From NCBI GenBank assembly GCA_032433595.1, contig JASWJB010000390.1, positions 1 to 35,115 of the forward strand: DNA of 35,115 bases. Reading direction: 5' to 3'. The notes beneath the pieces were generated by a model. That model did not search any database, had not been told where the DNA came from, and worked only from the letters and a program-made list of their open reading frames with translations. Below, piece after piece: positions 20,509 through 31,308 of the stretch (positions within the stretch are counted from its first letter, which is position 1; each line of letters opens with the position of its first letter). The translations under genes and the position numbers were made by a program. This DNA is from Conoideocrella luteorostrata (lineage: Eukaryota; Ascomycota; Sordariomycetes; Hypocreales; Clavicipitaceae).

Positions 20509-23421
20509 ATGATGAAAACGCTTGTTTCCAGCAACTTGCCGAGTAGTGGTGCAATCCCGTCCGGAAAGCTGGCTTCCATCCCGGATTTCGACTCGCTCAG
20601 GGCTTCGATACCTGATAAGTGTGCTCGAGAATGCTACTTGGCTGTACATGAAACCGTCACCCATCTTGGTCGTGCTATGCAGCTTGGGCGGCATCGTCTG
20701 CTCATCGATCGTCTCAATCATTTTCTCGACTTGAATACACTGGAAGCCGTTGCATCGATATGTCGAACTGATGCCGAACTCTGCACTGCATTTAGTGTGT
20801 ACTTTACTACACTTGAACAGGCATACCATTGGCCTAGAGCCGATGCCGTGTCGACTCCTACAGCACTTCATGACCACAAGCTTGTCATACAGATGCTCTA
20901 CCATGCTGAATTGAGGGACGTCTTGGACCTGAACGCATTCTTGGCAAGTTCAGGCGACCAAGTTGTTCTCTTCTCGGAAAACACCGCTGGCACCGCTTTA
21001 AGGATAGCAAAGTCTATGATTCGAAAAGCAGACCTGGCACGTAAAAACGACTCACCGCTACATCAGAAGAAGCAGGACAGAGTCAACTTGTTGTATCGAA
21101 CATGTAGTCAAGACTGGTTCATTCAGGGTGACTACGACAATCATCAGTCTCACAAGGAATTCGGCAGGCTGCACGATGTTATACGCACAAATGGCACACA
21201 GCGCTCTGTCCAGGAAATATTCGAAACACGTGGGCTGCATCATTTGCAGATGATGCCTAGTCTGTTAAGTGACCTGCCATCAACAACCGCACGCATCATT
21301 TCCGTCCTCGATAATCTTCAAATAGCTGTAACATTGGCACGAGAAGAGTTGTTTAATATGGTGGTCGACGAAGTGGTCTGGGGCCAGACATTTGCAAAGT
21401 TCTCCAAACCGGTGGGGTTTTCTAATATTGGATCTGGTGGTGCAGACTGTCCCATGTTTCGCATGCTCGATGCTTTGTGCGGAAGGGTTGACAGCTCTAG
21501 CAAAGACATGCTTCTTACAGAGCTTGATATGCGCTCACGGCATTTCCCTCCAAACATGCGTTCCTTGATCCACGCCGTTGCAGCTGCACCATCGATACGG
21601 TCGTACGTGGCATCTGAGAAAGCCAGCGACGAGCTGACGCATCGGTTCAAGGCTCTCCAGCAACTGATGTGGGACTTGTATGAGATGCATCGCAAAAAAG
21701 CTCTTCGCATCGTGCTTTCCCTACGAGCTGGTCAATTGTTCACCTCGTCCGGGACGCAGAATGCCAAGTCTCCGGAAGGGCATATATGCAACTCTCTTAG
21801 ATCAGCCATGAACGTTCGCTTCGGCACGGATCCTTTGACACGACAAATACCAGCTTATGGATTTTCGACGCCACTATTACGAGGCTCTGATGGCACAATC
21901 CAAGCAGCAACTATTCGACTAGTGCTTGCAACACCCCTGCTTGTTGGCCCTGGGGACACAGTTGGTGTCACAGTCGAAGTCAAACCCGGTGAACTTCAAA
22001 CTCGAACCTACTCTGTGACAGAGGTATTGAAAAAAGATAAATCGGCAACTGTTGGGGACTTTCAGAGTGCAACTTCTGTAGAGATTTGTTGCCGAAAGGC
22101 GGGACAAGTGTCTTCGTATCTGTGCTCTCAAAAGGGCCAATTCCCTATACAAATCACGCTCCAGCCAAAGCCTCAATTTCGCATCAACGGAAACTCTAAT
22201 TCGGCAGAACAGACGATCTTTATAGCTCAAGGAAGCGCCATTGGGTTGTTCCACTCCTGGTTGTCAGGACGGAGCAGTCTGGTTGGAAAGTATCTCTTGG
22301 TAGTTGGAGCTCGCAATCTCAGCATGCTCGCTTACGCGGATCAACTATGTAACGTTCTTGACAAATTCAAGCCTAATATGCGTGTATTGGTGTCTCTATC
22401 TCAAGCAACTCCCGAGGATAAAGTGTACTTGGGCGCAAGAGGCATCGAGGTTTTCTCTGGCAGGGTAACTAGCTATTTGCAATCAAACACATTGCCGGTA
22501 GCGCGGGCCACATTTGTGTGCGGCTCGTCTGAATTCGGACTCAATGTCGCAAGATGTCTCAATCAACGCCACACAAGCCAGGCACATGCTCTTGGACCAA
22601 GACTGTCCTCAATACGCACTTCAAGTCTGCCCGACTTGCGAATGCATGTTGCTTCTCGACCCAAGGGCAGCGCTCTTGAGACAGCCAAGTTGCCCTCCAT
22701 TTCCAAAGCTGAACTGGCGCTGCACAATTCACCAGGAGACGCATGGATATCTATAGGTCATACTGTCTACGACATATCTGCGCTGTTCAGTTTCCACCCC
22801 GGTGGCGAGAAAACTCTGATGTGCCGTGCTGGTCTTGATGCGGACGGCATGTTTAACGCAGTTCACGAGGGGAGCCTCGAAGTTGCATCCATGCTTGAAC
22901 AAATGGCCGTTGGAACACTTGCTACGGCGAGCATGGAACACCAAAAACGCGATAAGTTCCTGGATAACATTGTTCAGATTCAGAATGACTTGACCAACAC
23001 GAGTCGTTTTGAGCAACAGCCAACTGGATGCTCCGAGCAACTGAGCAAGGCGCCTCCTATAGAAGTAATACGGGGGTCTCTGACACAGCTGGTCCGGGGA
23101 TGGACAGAGCTACTTGGCGTTACGGCCGTTTCCGACACATTGGTGAACAAACTGCAGTCAGCCCTTGATGATTTGATGTTGAGATGGGACAGAAAACAGA
23201 CAGCACTGTATACGGAGCATCTGTACGACGTTGAGCGATGCGCTTTGGGTGTCCGAGAAATATTTGATTCACAGCGGATTATTGTGCAAGGCATCCATGC
23301 TGCAGTTGATAATTTGAAGGAGAAGTTGTTTGCATCGGCGGATGATAAGGAAATATATGATATTAGTTTGTTTGAGATGGCCACTACAGGGATATTACAA
23401 TCGTTGGAGACCAACTTATAG
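20509..23421 (+). CDS. Multidomain haem oxygenase: IDO-like + FAD/NAD(P)H reductase + cytochrome b5
   Basis: Single exon, 970 aa. Residues ~1-420: helical domain resembling indoleamine 2,3-dioxygenase. GSGG (308-311) sits at the IDO GGSAGQSS loop, FPPNMR (346-351) at MPPAHR, and WDLYEMHRK gives His394 as proximal haem ligand. The GG-to-His spacing of 83 is near that of human IDO1 (84). Residues ~430-690: ferredoxin-reductase-like module with FAD motif RTYS (499-502), NAD(P)-site IFIAQGSAIGLF (570-581), and late VCGSSEFG (C671). No FMN/flavodoxin domain. Residues ~735-805: cytochrome b5 with HPGG (His763) and second ligand His786. Residues ~810-970: unassigned, mostly helical. Inferred electron path: NAD(P)H, FAD, b5 haem, catalytic haem. 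The GGSAGQS loop is altered (GGADCP), so the substrate may not be tryptophan. No signal peptide or membrane span; cytosolic. Confidence 0.75.
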   Translation: MMKTLVSSNLPSSGAIPSGKLASIPDFDSLRASIPDKCARECYLAVHETVTHLGRAMQLGRHRLLIDRLNHFLDLNTLEAVASICRTDAELCTAFSVYFTTLEQAYHWPRADAVSTPTALHDHKLVIQMLYHAELRDVLDLNAFLASSGDQVVLFSENTAGTALRIAKSMIRKADLARKNDSPLHQKKQDRVNLLYRTCSQDWFIQGDYDNHQSHKEFGRLHDVIRTNGTQRSVQEIFETRGLHHLQMMPSLLSDLPSTTARIISVLDNLQIAVTLAREELFNMVVDEVVWGQTFAKFSKPVGFSNIGSGGADCPMFRMLDALCGRVDSSSKDMLLTELDMRSRHFPPNMRSLIHAVAAAPSIRSYVASEKASDELTHRFKALQQLMWDLYEMHRKKALRIVLSLRAGQLFTSSGTQNAKSPEGHICNSLRSAMNVRFGTDPLTRQIPAYGFSTPLLRGSDGTIQAATIRLVLATPLLVGPGDTVGVTVEVKPGELQTRTYSVTEVLKKDKSATVGDFQSATSVEICCRKAGQVSSYLCSQKGQFPIQITLQPKPQFRINGNSNSAEQTIFIAQGSAIGLFHSWLSGRSSLVGKYLLVVGARNLSMLAYADQLCNVLDKFKPNMRVLVSLSQATPEDKVYLGARGIEVFSGRVTSYLQSNTLPVARATFVCGSSEFGLNVARCLNQRHTSQAHALGPRLSSIRTSSLPDLRMHVASRPKGSALETAKLPSISKAELALHNSPGDAWISIGHTVYDISALFSFHPGGEKTLMCRAGLDADGMFNAVHEGSLEVASMLEQMAVGTLATASMEHQKRDKFLDNIVQIQNDLTNTSRFEQQPTGCSEQLSKAPPIEVIRGSLTQLVRGWTELLGVTAVSDTLVNKLQSALDDLMLRWDRKQTALYTEHLYDVERCALGVREIFDSQRIIVQGIHAAVDNLKEKLFASADDKEIYDISLFEMATTGILQSLETNL

Positions 23422-25507
23422 ATCATAGAGCCAGTCATGACATAGCATGCTGCTTAGCGGGGGATAGATGGAAGGACAGATAGGGACAGTGATAAGCTGG
23501 TCTTAACATGAAATGTATGTTTCTTATTATGATCTTGATAAATAAAACTTTGAATTGCGCTCCAGGCAATGTGGCGCTGAGCATGAAAGCCGCACAATCT
23601 GTTTTTGGAGCAAATGCGTAATGTGCCTTGAGATGTCACCAACACAAAATGCTCGATATAGTTGCAGCAATCTTGATCATCCTGATCTATATCTCATCAT
23701 GTAAGGGACTTCTGGTACTGGGCTGCTTCTATACTTCAAGGCCGTTACGGGCCGTGGCGCACTATAGCAACACCACATGAAGAATCACGGAACACAACCG
23801 ACAAGAAGTTGGCTTTGGGCTGACCAATGCAGCCATCAATGAGTGTCATGCAGTTAACAGTCAGGAGTCCCCCATCCATGGCTCTGCTAACTCCACTTAG
23901 CTCAATGCTTTAAATAGCTTTGGAAGGTCGCCGAAATGTCGCTCTAATGTCTGTCATCTTGCATGTGAAGGTAGATGCTAGCTCAACACGCATAGTTGCA
24001 TGGCGGGAGTTGCTTGATGCGGCCCCATGCCGGCCGCTTGGTTGGCGGAGGACGGACGGCACGATCCTTGGTAGCTATATTCACGTGTCCATAACATGGA
24101 TGATGCAATAGTTATAAGGCTGGCACACGGGACCGATGTTATCAATCGCGCAGCATAGGCAAGATGCTTGGGTTGCGCGAAAATGGAAAACGATCCATTG
24201 TTCAGGAGTCGGTTGGGACGTGCGCCTTTCGGCATCGAAATATCCCCTTTCTTGTCCAAGGTAGTAACTGTACTGCGCTCGGAAAACTCACAGTGTACGT
24301 TCTGGCCGTAGCGGAATACTCGTTGTTCCTTATCAATGCTATGTGATTGCTTTAAGAGGCCTATCTTGCCAGGGTGCGAGGTGCACGGGATTCCTGGAGT
24401 GGAATCGGCAGGAGTCAAGTTGATCGCAAGATGCGATGGTTGGCTTGTGAAATCTTATGCGCCACGAAGGCAAACTGTATTTGAGGATTTTCCGCAGAAG
24501 TGAAACACTAAGAGTCGTATTCTGGTGGCTGCCTAATTGGGATGAGTTGACTCTGACAGGTCGCCTCCCTGCCTGCACCTTGGAAGCTTCCAACAACCTT
24601 TCCAGCCACCACAGGGCGCAAGGAATGGGCCTGCTGTCCAACGAGTACTGGTTGGCCTGCAGTAGCATTCTCCCCTAATGATCAATCCCTGATGAAATCG
24701 GAGAGCGACAAGCCGCGTTTTAGACCATGTCCTCCCGAGCAAGATGATGGGTAAGGTGGCATACCGATTTCATGCTGTGGTCGGCGAGTGTCAGTACGTA
24801 GGCCCCCCTTGTGTCAACTTGACATGCGCCAGCCTGAATGCCATGCAGGGATTGATGCGGGGATGCTGAAGATACTCCACAAAGTTGACCAGCAAGCCCA
24901 CCAAGGATCAAAACATGGAAATGGTTGGCCTTCTGAGGGACCCGTGCAGGCTGGACGCTGCCCGTACACATCTGCCGTTCAAGATCACCAACACCTAGCT
25001 GGTGATTGGCCGACAGTGGACGGAAGGCCGGAGCAACAACAAGGCGCCAGTCCTCCTGTCAAAAGGCCTTACAATATGATCAACATGAACTGGCTGAAGT
25101 CGAGACAAAGTGCGGGGGAACATCAACGCCAAGCAAGCCTAGCATGTGACGCTGAAGGGAACTAGCAGGCGCCACCAATTTGACAATGGCACCCAGCTTG
25201 CTACGTATCATGAAACTAGCATTGTACCGATGATAAATCACTAAATAGCCCTGAGGGTACTCCGTATTCTGTTCCAGAAACCTAGCCGGCATTAATAAAC
25301 AAGCTCTCGCATCCTATTAGCTCCCCACCGTGTTGTTGTGAGATGAGAATGAAATAACAGCGACTTGTCTACCCCTTGATATAAGACATTCTGTGGATAG
25401 CATTCAACGGTACAGAATACGGAAACATACGGAGTACAAAGACTCTCAACTGGCCCTTCTACATCTCTCATTTAACTCGTGACGCTTTTTCGTTGAACAA
25501 AGCGGCA
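23422..25507. other. 2.1-kb interval upstream of P450
   Basis: Contains the 3' end of the IDO-fusion transcript and the P450 promoter. Two TACGGAGTA nonamers lie in the P450 promoter (25258-25266 on the complement; 25428-25436, 72 bp before the ATG), with TATAAG at 25380. Open frames of up to 146 codons have no domain. A 43-codon ORF with a hydrophobic start is at 23649-23780 (see findings). Confidence 0.55.
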
Positions 25508-27444
25508 ATGCTGGCTAATATGAGTATCGACCTTTGGAAGGTGGCCGTCCTGGTCCCGACCTTTCTGTGTGCTTACTGGGCTTTTGACAGTCTAATTCTC
25601 ACTGTCAAGCTGCGCAAGTCCAGAGGCGTTAGGGCCAACTTGCTGGCTAGCAATCCATTCATAAGTAAGTCCCTACCGGTGCATGTAGCATATTGCACGT
25701 CGGGCTCTTGAAATTTGTGAATGGATACCGTAAATGGGGAGAACTACCTCCATTCTTTAAGTAATTGACTAACTAGCGGGCGTCTTACGGCAGCAATCTA
25801 CCGCGTCTGGCAGACGGCCTACTACCAAATGAACAACCGTCTCCTAGATTACTTGACATACATGTTCAGCAACAACAAGGCCACATGCCCTCACGCTGCT
25901 GAAATATCTCTTCTGGGCCGTCGAATCATCATCACGAGGGACCCGGAGCACATCAAGGCCGTTCTTACCAACCAGTTTACCCAATTCGGCAAAGGTCCTC
26001 AATTCCATGATATCTGGGAGCCTTTTCTTGGAGACAGCATCTTCACCACCGATGGAAAGCAATGGCAGGGCAGTCGAGCCCTCATCCGTCCGATGTTTGT
26101 AAAGGACAGGGTAAGAGACATCCATATTTTTGACCGATGGGCGGATACCCTCATATCGCATATCCCGCGCGATGGAGAGACAGTTGACATGTGTGACCTT
26201 TTCTATCGCATGACCCTGGACGTGACAACCGACTTCTTGCTTGGCGCCAGCGTAGGAAGTTTGGATAAGTGAGTGACCATAAAAACTCGCTCATCGTTCA
26301 CCAAAGCTGATCCTGGTGACTAGCCCCCGAAGCGAGTTCAGCAAGGCTTTTACCGAAGTCCAAAGAGCTCAAATGATCCTCACTATTCTGTCGTACGTAT
26401 TCCTCCCGTCGTGAAGCTGTGGATTGCCCAAAAGAAATCAGTGTCATTAATTGACTCTCCGTATTTGTTCCCCGCAGTCCCTTTTGGAACTTCCTACCTA
26501 AAGGCCGCTACCATAGGGGCATCAAGAAGCTTGAGGAGTTCATGAACCCTTACATCACGTCAACACTTCAGCTCAGCCCAGAGAAACTCGAAAAGCTTTC
26601 AAAATCCGACAAAGATTTTACGTTCCTTCACAACATCGCCCTTTACTCTAAGGACCCCAAGGTTATCCGCGACCAGATCATGGCTGTGCTGCTTGCCGGC
26701 CGAGATACCACAGCCTCAACTCTGTCTTGGACCTTGTATGAACTCTGTAATTATCCTGAAATCTGGGCCAAGCTCCGTCAGCAGGTTCTGGAAGTGGTTG
26801 GTCCGACGCGGACCCCCACTTACGAAGATCTCAAGAGCATGCGGTATCTCAACCATGCCATCGATGAGACTTTGCGCTTGTATCCTGCTGTTCCATATAA
26901 CTGGAGAGCCGCTGGTATGTTGCACAGACCGTTTTCCCTGGCGTAACTGTGTTGAAAGTTTGGCGTTAATGAAGAAACAACATAGTCACGAACACAACTC
27001 TGCCTGGGGAGGTTGGTCAGCCCGACATTGCCGCCAATAACAGAGACATTATTCTTTACAGCACACTCGCCATGCAACGTCGCAGGGACTTGTATCCTCC
27101 CGTGTCAGAGAAATTCGCCGATCCCGACATTTACAGCCCCGATCGATGGGAACACTGGACCCCCAAGCCGTGGCAATACGTGCCGTTTAATGGAGGCCCA
27201 CGCATTTGCATCGGCCAGAATTTTGCCCTTACCGAAATAGCCTTTGTTTGTACGTGCATACTTGAACATGCAGATTCTTTCGCTTGATATGTCCCCGCTA
27301 ACTGTGTTAAAAGTGGTCCGTCTAATACAAAAATACGAAAGAATCGAATACCGTGGCGACTGGCATGCTCAATACCACAAGGCCGAAGTCGTGGGCTGTC
27401 CGGGACAGGGTGTACAAATGGCATTTTACAAGCCAGTCGACTGA
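25508..27444 (+). CDS. Cytochrome P450, CYP52-like
   Basis: Six exons: 25508-25664, 25794-26268, 26324-26392, 26478-26914, 26986-27249 and 27314-27444; introns of 55-129 bp, all GT-AG; 510 aa, the usual length. An N-terminal anchor (about residues 9-31) places it on the ER. Motifs: C-helix WQGSRALIRP, I-helix AGRDTT (307-312), ExxR as ETLR (364-367), a PDRW variant of the PERF region, and haem loop FNGGPRICIG with Cys454 as thiolate ligand. The FNGGPRICIGQNFAL ending and AGRDTTAS helix are typical of CYP52 and related fungal clans that hydroxylate fatty acids or alkanes at the terminal carbon, but such P450s are also recruited to secondary metabolism. Start: ATG at 25508; ATG 25520 is an alternative. 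The final intron (27250-27313) was placed because it restores a VLVRLIQKY ending typical of the family. Confidence 0.93.
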
Positions 27445-28161
27445 CTGACTGATGACGTAGGACTATATAAGAAAAACAGTAGATTGAACACATCCGAAAA
27501 GTTGCTATATATGTTGTATAAGGGTGAATATTGCAGCAGTGTACTCCGTACAAGCGGAGATGTAAGAGCGGCTCCGCGGTAGAACAAGGAGGTCCACCTC
27601 GGATTTTGACGGGGATCGACCGTGCATACTACTAACTAGTTCGAGACCACATTTGCATGGCCGGTTATGGCGCACCGTATGTCCAAATGGAACTGTGTAC
27701 TAACTGTCGAGACTTTCAGCTCAAAGGGGCCCAAACCGATACCAATAGCGTCAATTCCAGCAGGTTGAGGGAAAACCCACATACCGGTGCCTCAGCCTCT
27801 CCGGGTCCCGGTCTGCCTGCGACATGCGTACTAGTCGAGATGCATTGCATCTTGCATCTCACGAATTATCATCAAGCTAATACTGTGTATGAAGTGGAGC
27901 GGCAATATGCCAGCAACATCTCGCCCATGATGCTCATCACCCATTGTAGTATGCTTTGCGGCTGAGTGATCTCCACTCTGTAACTAGTAAGACACACGGG
28001 AGCGTCTACGGTTCGTTCTAGTCTGCCGATGAACTAGTTGCTCCGTAGTGAAAGAGATACATATGTAGCACCAGCGGCTGCCAGCTGAACCTAATTGTTC
28101 ACGATATGCCCCCAAAACTCAACGATAGCATCATCTCGCTAACGCCCGCAAGGCGAGTAAA
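27445..28161. other. Intergenic, P450 to F-box gene
   Basis: One TACTCCGTA copy (27542-27550) about 100 bp after the P450 stop. A 102-codon frame at 27657-27965 has no recognisable domain and is not called. No other feature seen. Confidence 0.55.
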
Positions 28162-29241
28162 ATGAGCCAAGATGGTCTCACAGATGATGAGATAAACCTG
28201 TACACCCACAGAGACCCCGTCGACGAGACTTACCTCTATACATACCACCTAGATGCTATCGACCTCGAATCCCGGCTACCGCTTGATGTGGGTCGACATG
28301 ATGCCGCCTTCGGATCGGGGCTCGGTAGCCTCGATCTTTTACCCAGAGAGCTCCTGATCAAAATGTTGGAGATGTTGGATATTCCATCGTTGACCACATT
28401 TCGAGCTGTGAGCAGACATGCCATGCAGACCGTCAACTCTCTGTACGAATATGGGGTCGTCTCAAAGCGCTGTCCCAACGTTCTTCGAGCTATCATCGCA
28501 TTAGACGCACGAGCATACGGAATACGTACACTATTCGAGACACTGGCCGAGACACTATGCAGGTGGTGCCGGTACGAATTCGGCGGCTTGATTCACCTAT
28601 ACACGTGCGAGAGAACATGCGAGTCTTGCGCATCCTACCACACCAACTCGCCGTTGCGAATACAAGAGGCAGCACGTGTCACTGGCCTCTCGCACGAAAA
28701 AGTCCAGGAATCCTACCCATCAATCCTCTCCCTCCCTGGATACTACGGCGCCAAGTTGCCTGAGGTTGGGGACATGATAACTGTACAAGAGCGTCTCCTG
28801 CTGTTCGACTCGCTTGCATTGTACGGCCGCAGTCCTGCGAACTCAAAACTCTTCGGGTCGGACTCGATAATGAAGGATCTGCTCGAGGTTCTTCCAGACA
28901 ATGATGTACAGAACTCGCGCTATATGGGACTCATATCGGCACCGTATCTAGAGGAGGCGCCACATGAAAAGGAGAAGCTTGTCGCCAATTGGGGATATTA
29001 TTGCGCTGCCTGTAGATGCCGGGGTGAATCTGTATTGCAAAAATTTACACGGAGAGGTTTTGTGCAGCATCTCCTTGAGGAAGGGAGGATAATATGGGAA
29101 AGAAAGAATGTATCGCAAGACGAGTGGGAGATCTTGGATGTGCCAGCTGTAGTAGCTACTGGTCATGTCCATCGCGACTTAAGGAGTGAGGGTTATCGGG
29201 CGAAGCATGAAGACTATCAGGTGCAAGTGGACCCCGACTGA
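28162..29241 (+). CDS. F-box-like protein with Cys-rich motif
   Basis: Single exon, 359 aa, with a clean ATG (AAAATGAG). Residues about 57-95 match an F-box: LDLLPRELLIKMLEMLDIPSL, then a FRAVSRHAMQTVNS stretch. After it, CRWC (133-136) and C149-x3-C153-x2-C156 form a possible zinc-binding or disulphide cluster, a layout seen in many fungal F-box proteins of unknown target; a second cluster CAACRC is at 280-285. The rest has no recognisable repeat (no LRR, WD40 or Kelch). If the F-box is functional it would bind Skp1 and present a substrate to an SCF ubiquitin ligase. Such genes form large lineage-specific families in these fungi, so its place among the redox genes may be incidental. Confidence 0.72.
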   Translation: MSQDGLTDDEINLYTHRDPVDETYLYTYHLDAIDLESRLPLDVGRHDAAFGSGLGSLDLLPRELLIKMLEMLDIPSLTTFRAVSRHAMQTVNSLYEYGVVSKRCPNVLRAIIALDARAYGIRTLFETLAETLCRWCRYEFGGLIHLYTCERTCESCASYHTNSPLRIQEAARVTGLSHEKVQESYPSILSLPGYYGAKLPEVGDMITVQERLLLFDSLALYGRSPANSKLFGSDSIMKDLLEVLPDNDVQNSRYMGLISAPYLEEAPHEKEKLVANWGYYCAACRCRGESVLQKFTRRGFVQHLLEEGRIIWERKNVSQDEWEILDVPAVVATGHVHRDLRSEGYRAKHEDYQVQVDPD

Positions 29242-29337
29242 CGCCCTACATGGAAAAGGTATATTCATTGTCCTTTGATCGTGTCAATATGTACGGGTAT
29301 ATATACAAAACACCGTTGGGCCGGAGGCACAGCCATG

Positions 29338-29352
29338 GTAGGTAGGTAGGTG
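29338..29352. repeat. Short GTAG tandem repeat
   Basis: About three and a half units of GTAG in the 200-bp space between the convergent F-box-like and rhodopsin-domain genes. Confidence 0.7.
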
Positions 29353-29444
29353 CATGGAGCCGCCTCCCGCCAGATCCATTTCGCCAGGTTATCGTAAGAC
29401 TTGCGCTCTTTGAGTAAACCAAATATCTAATCATGAACATTCTA

Positions 29445-30669
29445 TCAAACCATATGCTTCGTCGTCATCTTCTTCATAATGACTTCTTCGTCATCGTTGT
29501 TCTTGGACGAGGATTCATACTCCACATGCGTCTCAAACATCTTTTGCACGTAAATCCCCCCCTCTAAGTGATTGCTTTTATGCACGTCATCTAGTGGAAT
29601 TGACTCCGCCACCATGATAGTCCGATTCGCTGAGCCGAGCGAAAGTTCGTCGTGATGGTAACTACTAATGTGCTTGCCGTATTTCTGGCCCGACTTGACG
29701 TTGGACGAATATTTCTTCACGCCCCGGGTGAGGAAGCTCTTCAGCGGCGGCAACGAGCCCACGATGACAGCTGTGCTTGTCTCGATGGCACCCCAGATCG
29801 CGAGACCGATCAGGTCGACCTTCTCATTGACAATGACTTGAGTCATGCGCACGATGGCAACGCATATAATCAGCACGGCAAGGCTGAATGCTACCCCTAG
29901 CCCGATTTTCTTCTTGATGTTGAGTTGCAGCGATGGTAAAAGGGCAATGGGCAGGGCCATGATGGTGACGTCTGTCACTACGTCGAGGGCCGTGGAGAAG
30001 AGCACGTTGAAGCGCTGTCGCCACAGTTCATATTCTGAGTTACATCTACCTGTGAAGCCCATCTCTTTGTTACTCATCCCTTCCCTTTATCATCTTTGTT
30101 TTTTTGGTTAAGAAGTGTGTTGCCAACTTACCGACAACAAAATAATCCGATGGTGGGGAACACGTCAGCGCACTCGCCACCACGCATCCGACATACGCCA
30201 GAAACGTAAAAGTCACAATGCAGTACCAGATTCTCCGGTGTATAGTAAACGGTTGTACAATTCGATAAAATACTGCCAGGAAACTGGCCTTGACCGACCA
30301 CAGGATCGTCCAGAATAGCTTGATGATCGGAAATTGCCATCGTGTAAGTTGTGCGGACCTCGCTGGCGTATCTGCCGTGGCAGATATCCGCCCAGCTACC
30401 AGATCAGTAACGTAGTAAAGCGTGGGTATTTGCTCCGTCTGCAATATCGCCATGGTTAATAGGCTTAGCCATGCGAATGACATCCACCAGTCATCAGCGA
30501 GGAAATTCCTATTCTGACGCCATCTGACCGTGAGTCGAAGCACGACGAAACTTGTGGCGACTGAAAAGCCCGTCCACACTATAGCCGTAAGTCGGGCCTG
30601 ATCTATATGTTTTGCAAATCCTGTCAAAGGTGCGTTTGGGTCCGCTGGCGGTGGTGGTTGTTGTGACAT
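29445..30669 (-). CDS. Rhodopsin-domain (SAT4/Pth11-like) integral membrane protein
   Basis: Two exons, 30669-30132 and 30049-29445, with an 82-bp intron (GTAAGT...ACAG); 380 aa. Seven membrane spans are predicted by eye, beginning at about residue 30 (AIVWTGFSVATSFVVLRLTV). Family marks: RWRQNRNFLADDWWM after span 1, KLFWTILWSVKASFLAVFYRI in span 3, the C-NSEYELWRQRFNVLFSTALDVVTD block created across the intron, an IALLPSLQLNIKKKIGLG stretch, and WGAIETSTAVIVGSLPPL before the last span. This family (SAT4 / fungal rhodopsin domain) includes Pth11-related receptors. It lacks the extracellular CFEM domain of Pth11 itself. The cytosolic tail (about 300-380) is Ser/Glu/Asp-rich. Ligand and role are unknown. 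Start ATG at 30669 is followed by a Pro-rich MSQQPPPPADPN leader. Confidence 0.9.
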
Positions 30670-31308
30670 CTTTTGTGAGGTGAGTATGGCCGAGAAGGCC
30701 GGCAGAGCTGGCGAATATTCGCTACTTCATGGACACGGTCTGTCTTTAAGAATGGGACACGAGTCGCGTCCGTATGCTTAAGGCTTAATATTGTCCTTGG
30801 CAAAGCGAGGCAAACAGAAGGACGGAGCGCGTCGAAATGCCGAGAGACGAAGCAAATACGCACAGCGCCTGCAGTTGGCTGTGCCAGGGAAACCTGCATA
30901 TTACTTAATACAACAGGTCTGCTTAATCTCTGTCTATATTAAAACCTGGCCTTCCCCGGCTACCAGCCATGTGCGCGGAGTACTATGAATGCCATCTTGG
31001 CCAGTTAACGTCCATCACCCTGGTATACTCCATCGCTCCAAGCCAGCCAATCTCATGCAAGCAAGCTGACGAAAGGGTGTCGTTGTCCAACCACACGTGT
31101 GTACGGATACAATATCTCTGCGGCTGCAGCTGCAACTAGCTGCAATTCGAGTCGGGGATGCCGTTTGCAGAGCCTTGAAATTGCTGTAATGCAACATCAA
31201 GAATGCTACCGGCCATGTTCCATTCGACATGGCCTACGTAATAGCCCAATTCAAGGTTGGGCTTCGAGCCGTACCTACGCTTTACTTCAAGGTATTTGCA
31301 TGCCCTAG

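Noticed and set aside
24788..25165. 125-codon plus-strand frame before the P450
   Set aside because: Gln/His/Pro-rich with no similarity pattern; better read as promoter DNA.
27570..27650. Possible tRNA (GTTCGAGAC-like B box)
   Set aside because: No matching A box at the right distance and no cloverleaf can be drawn.
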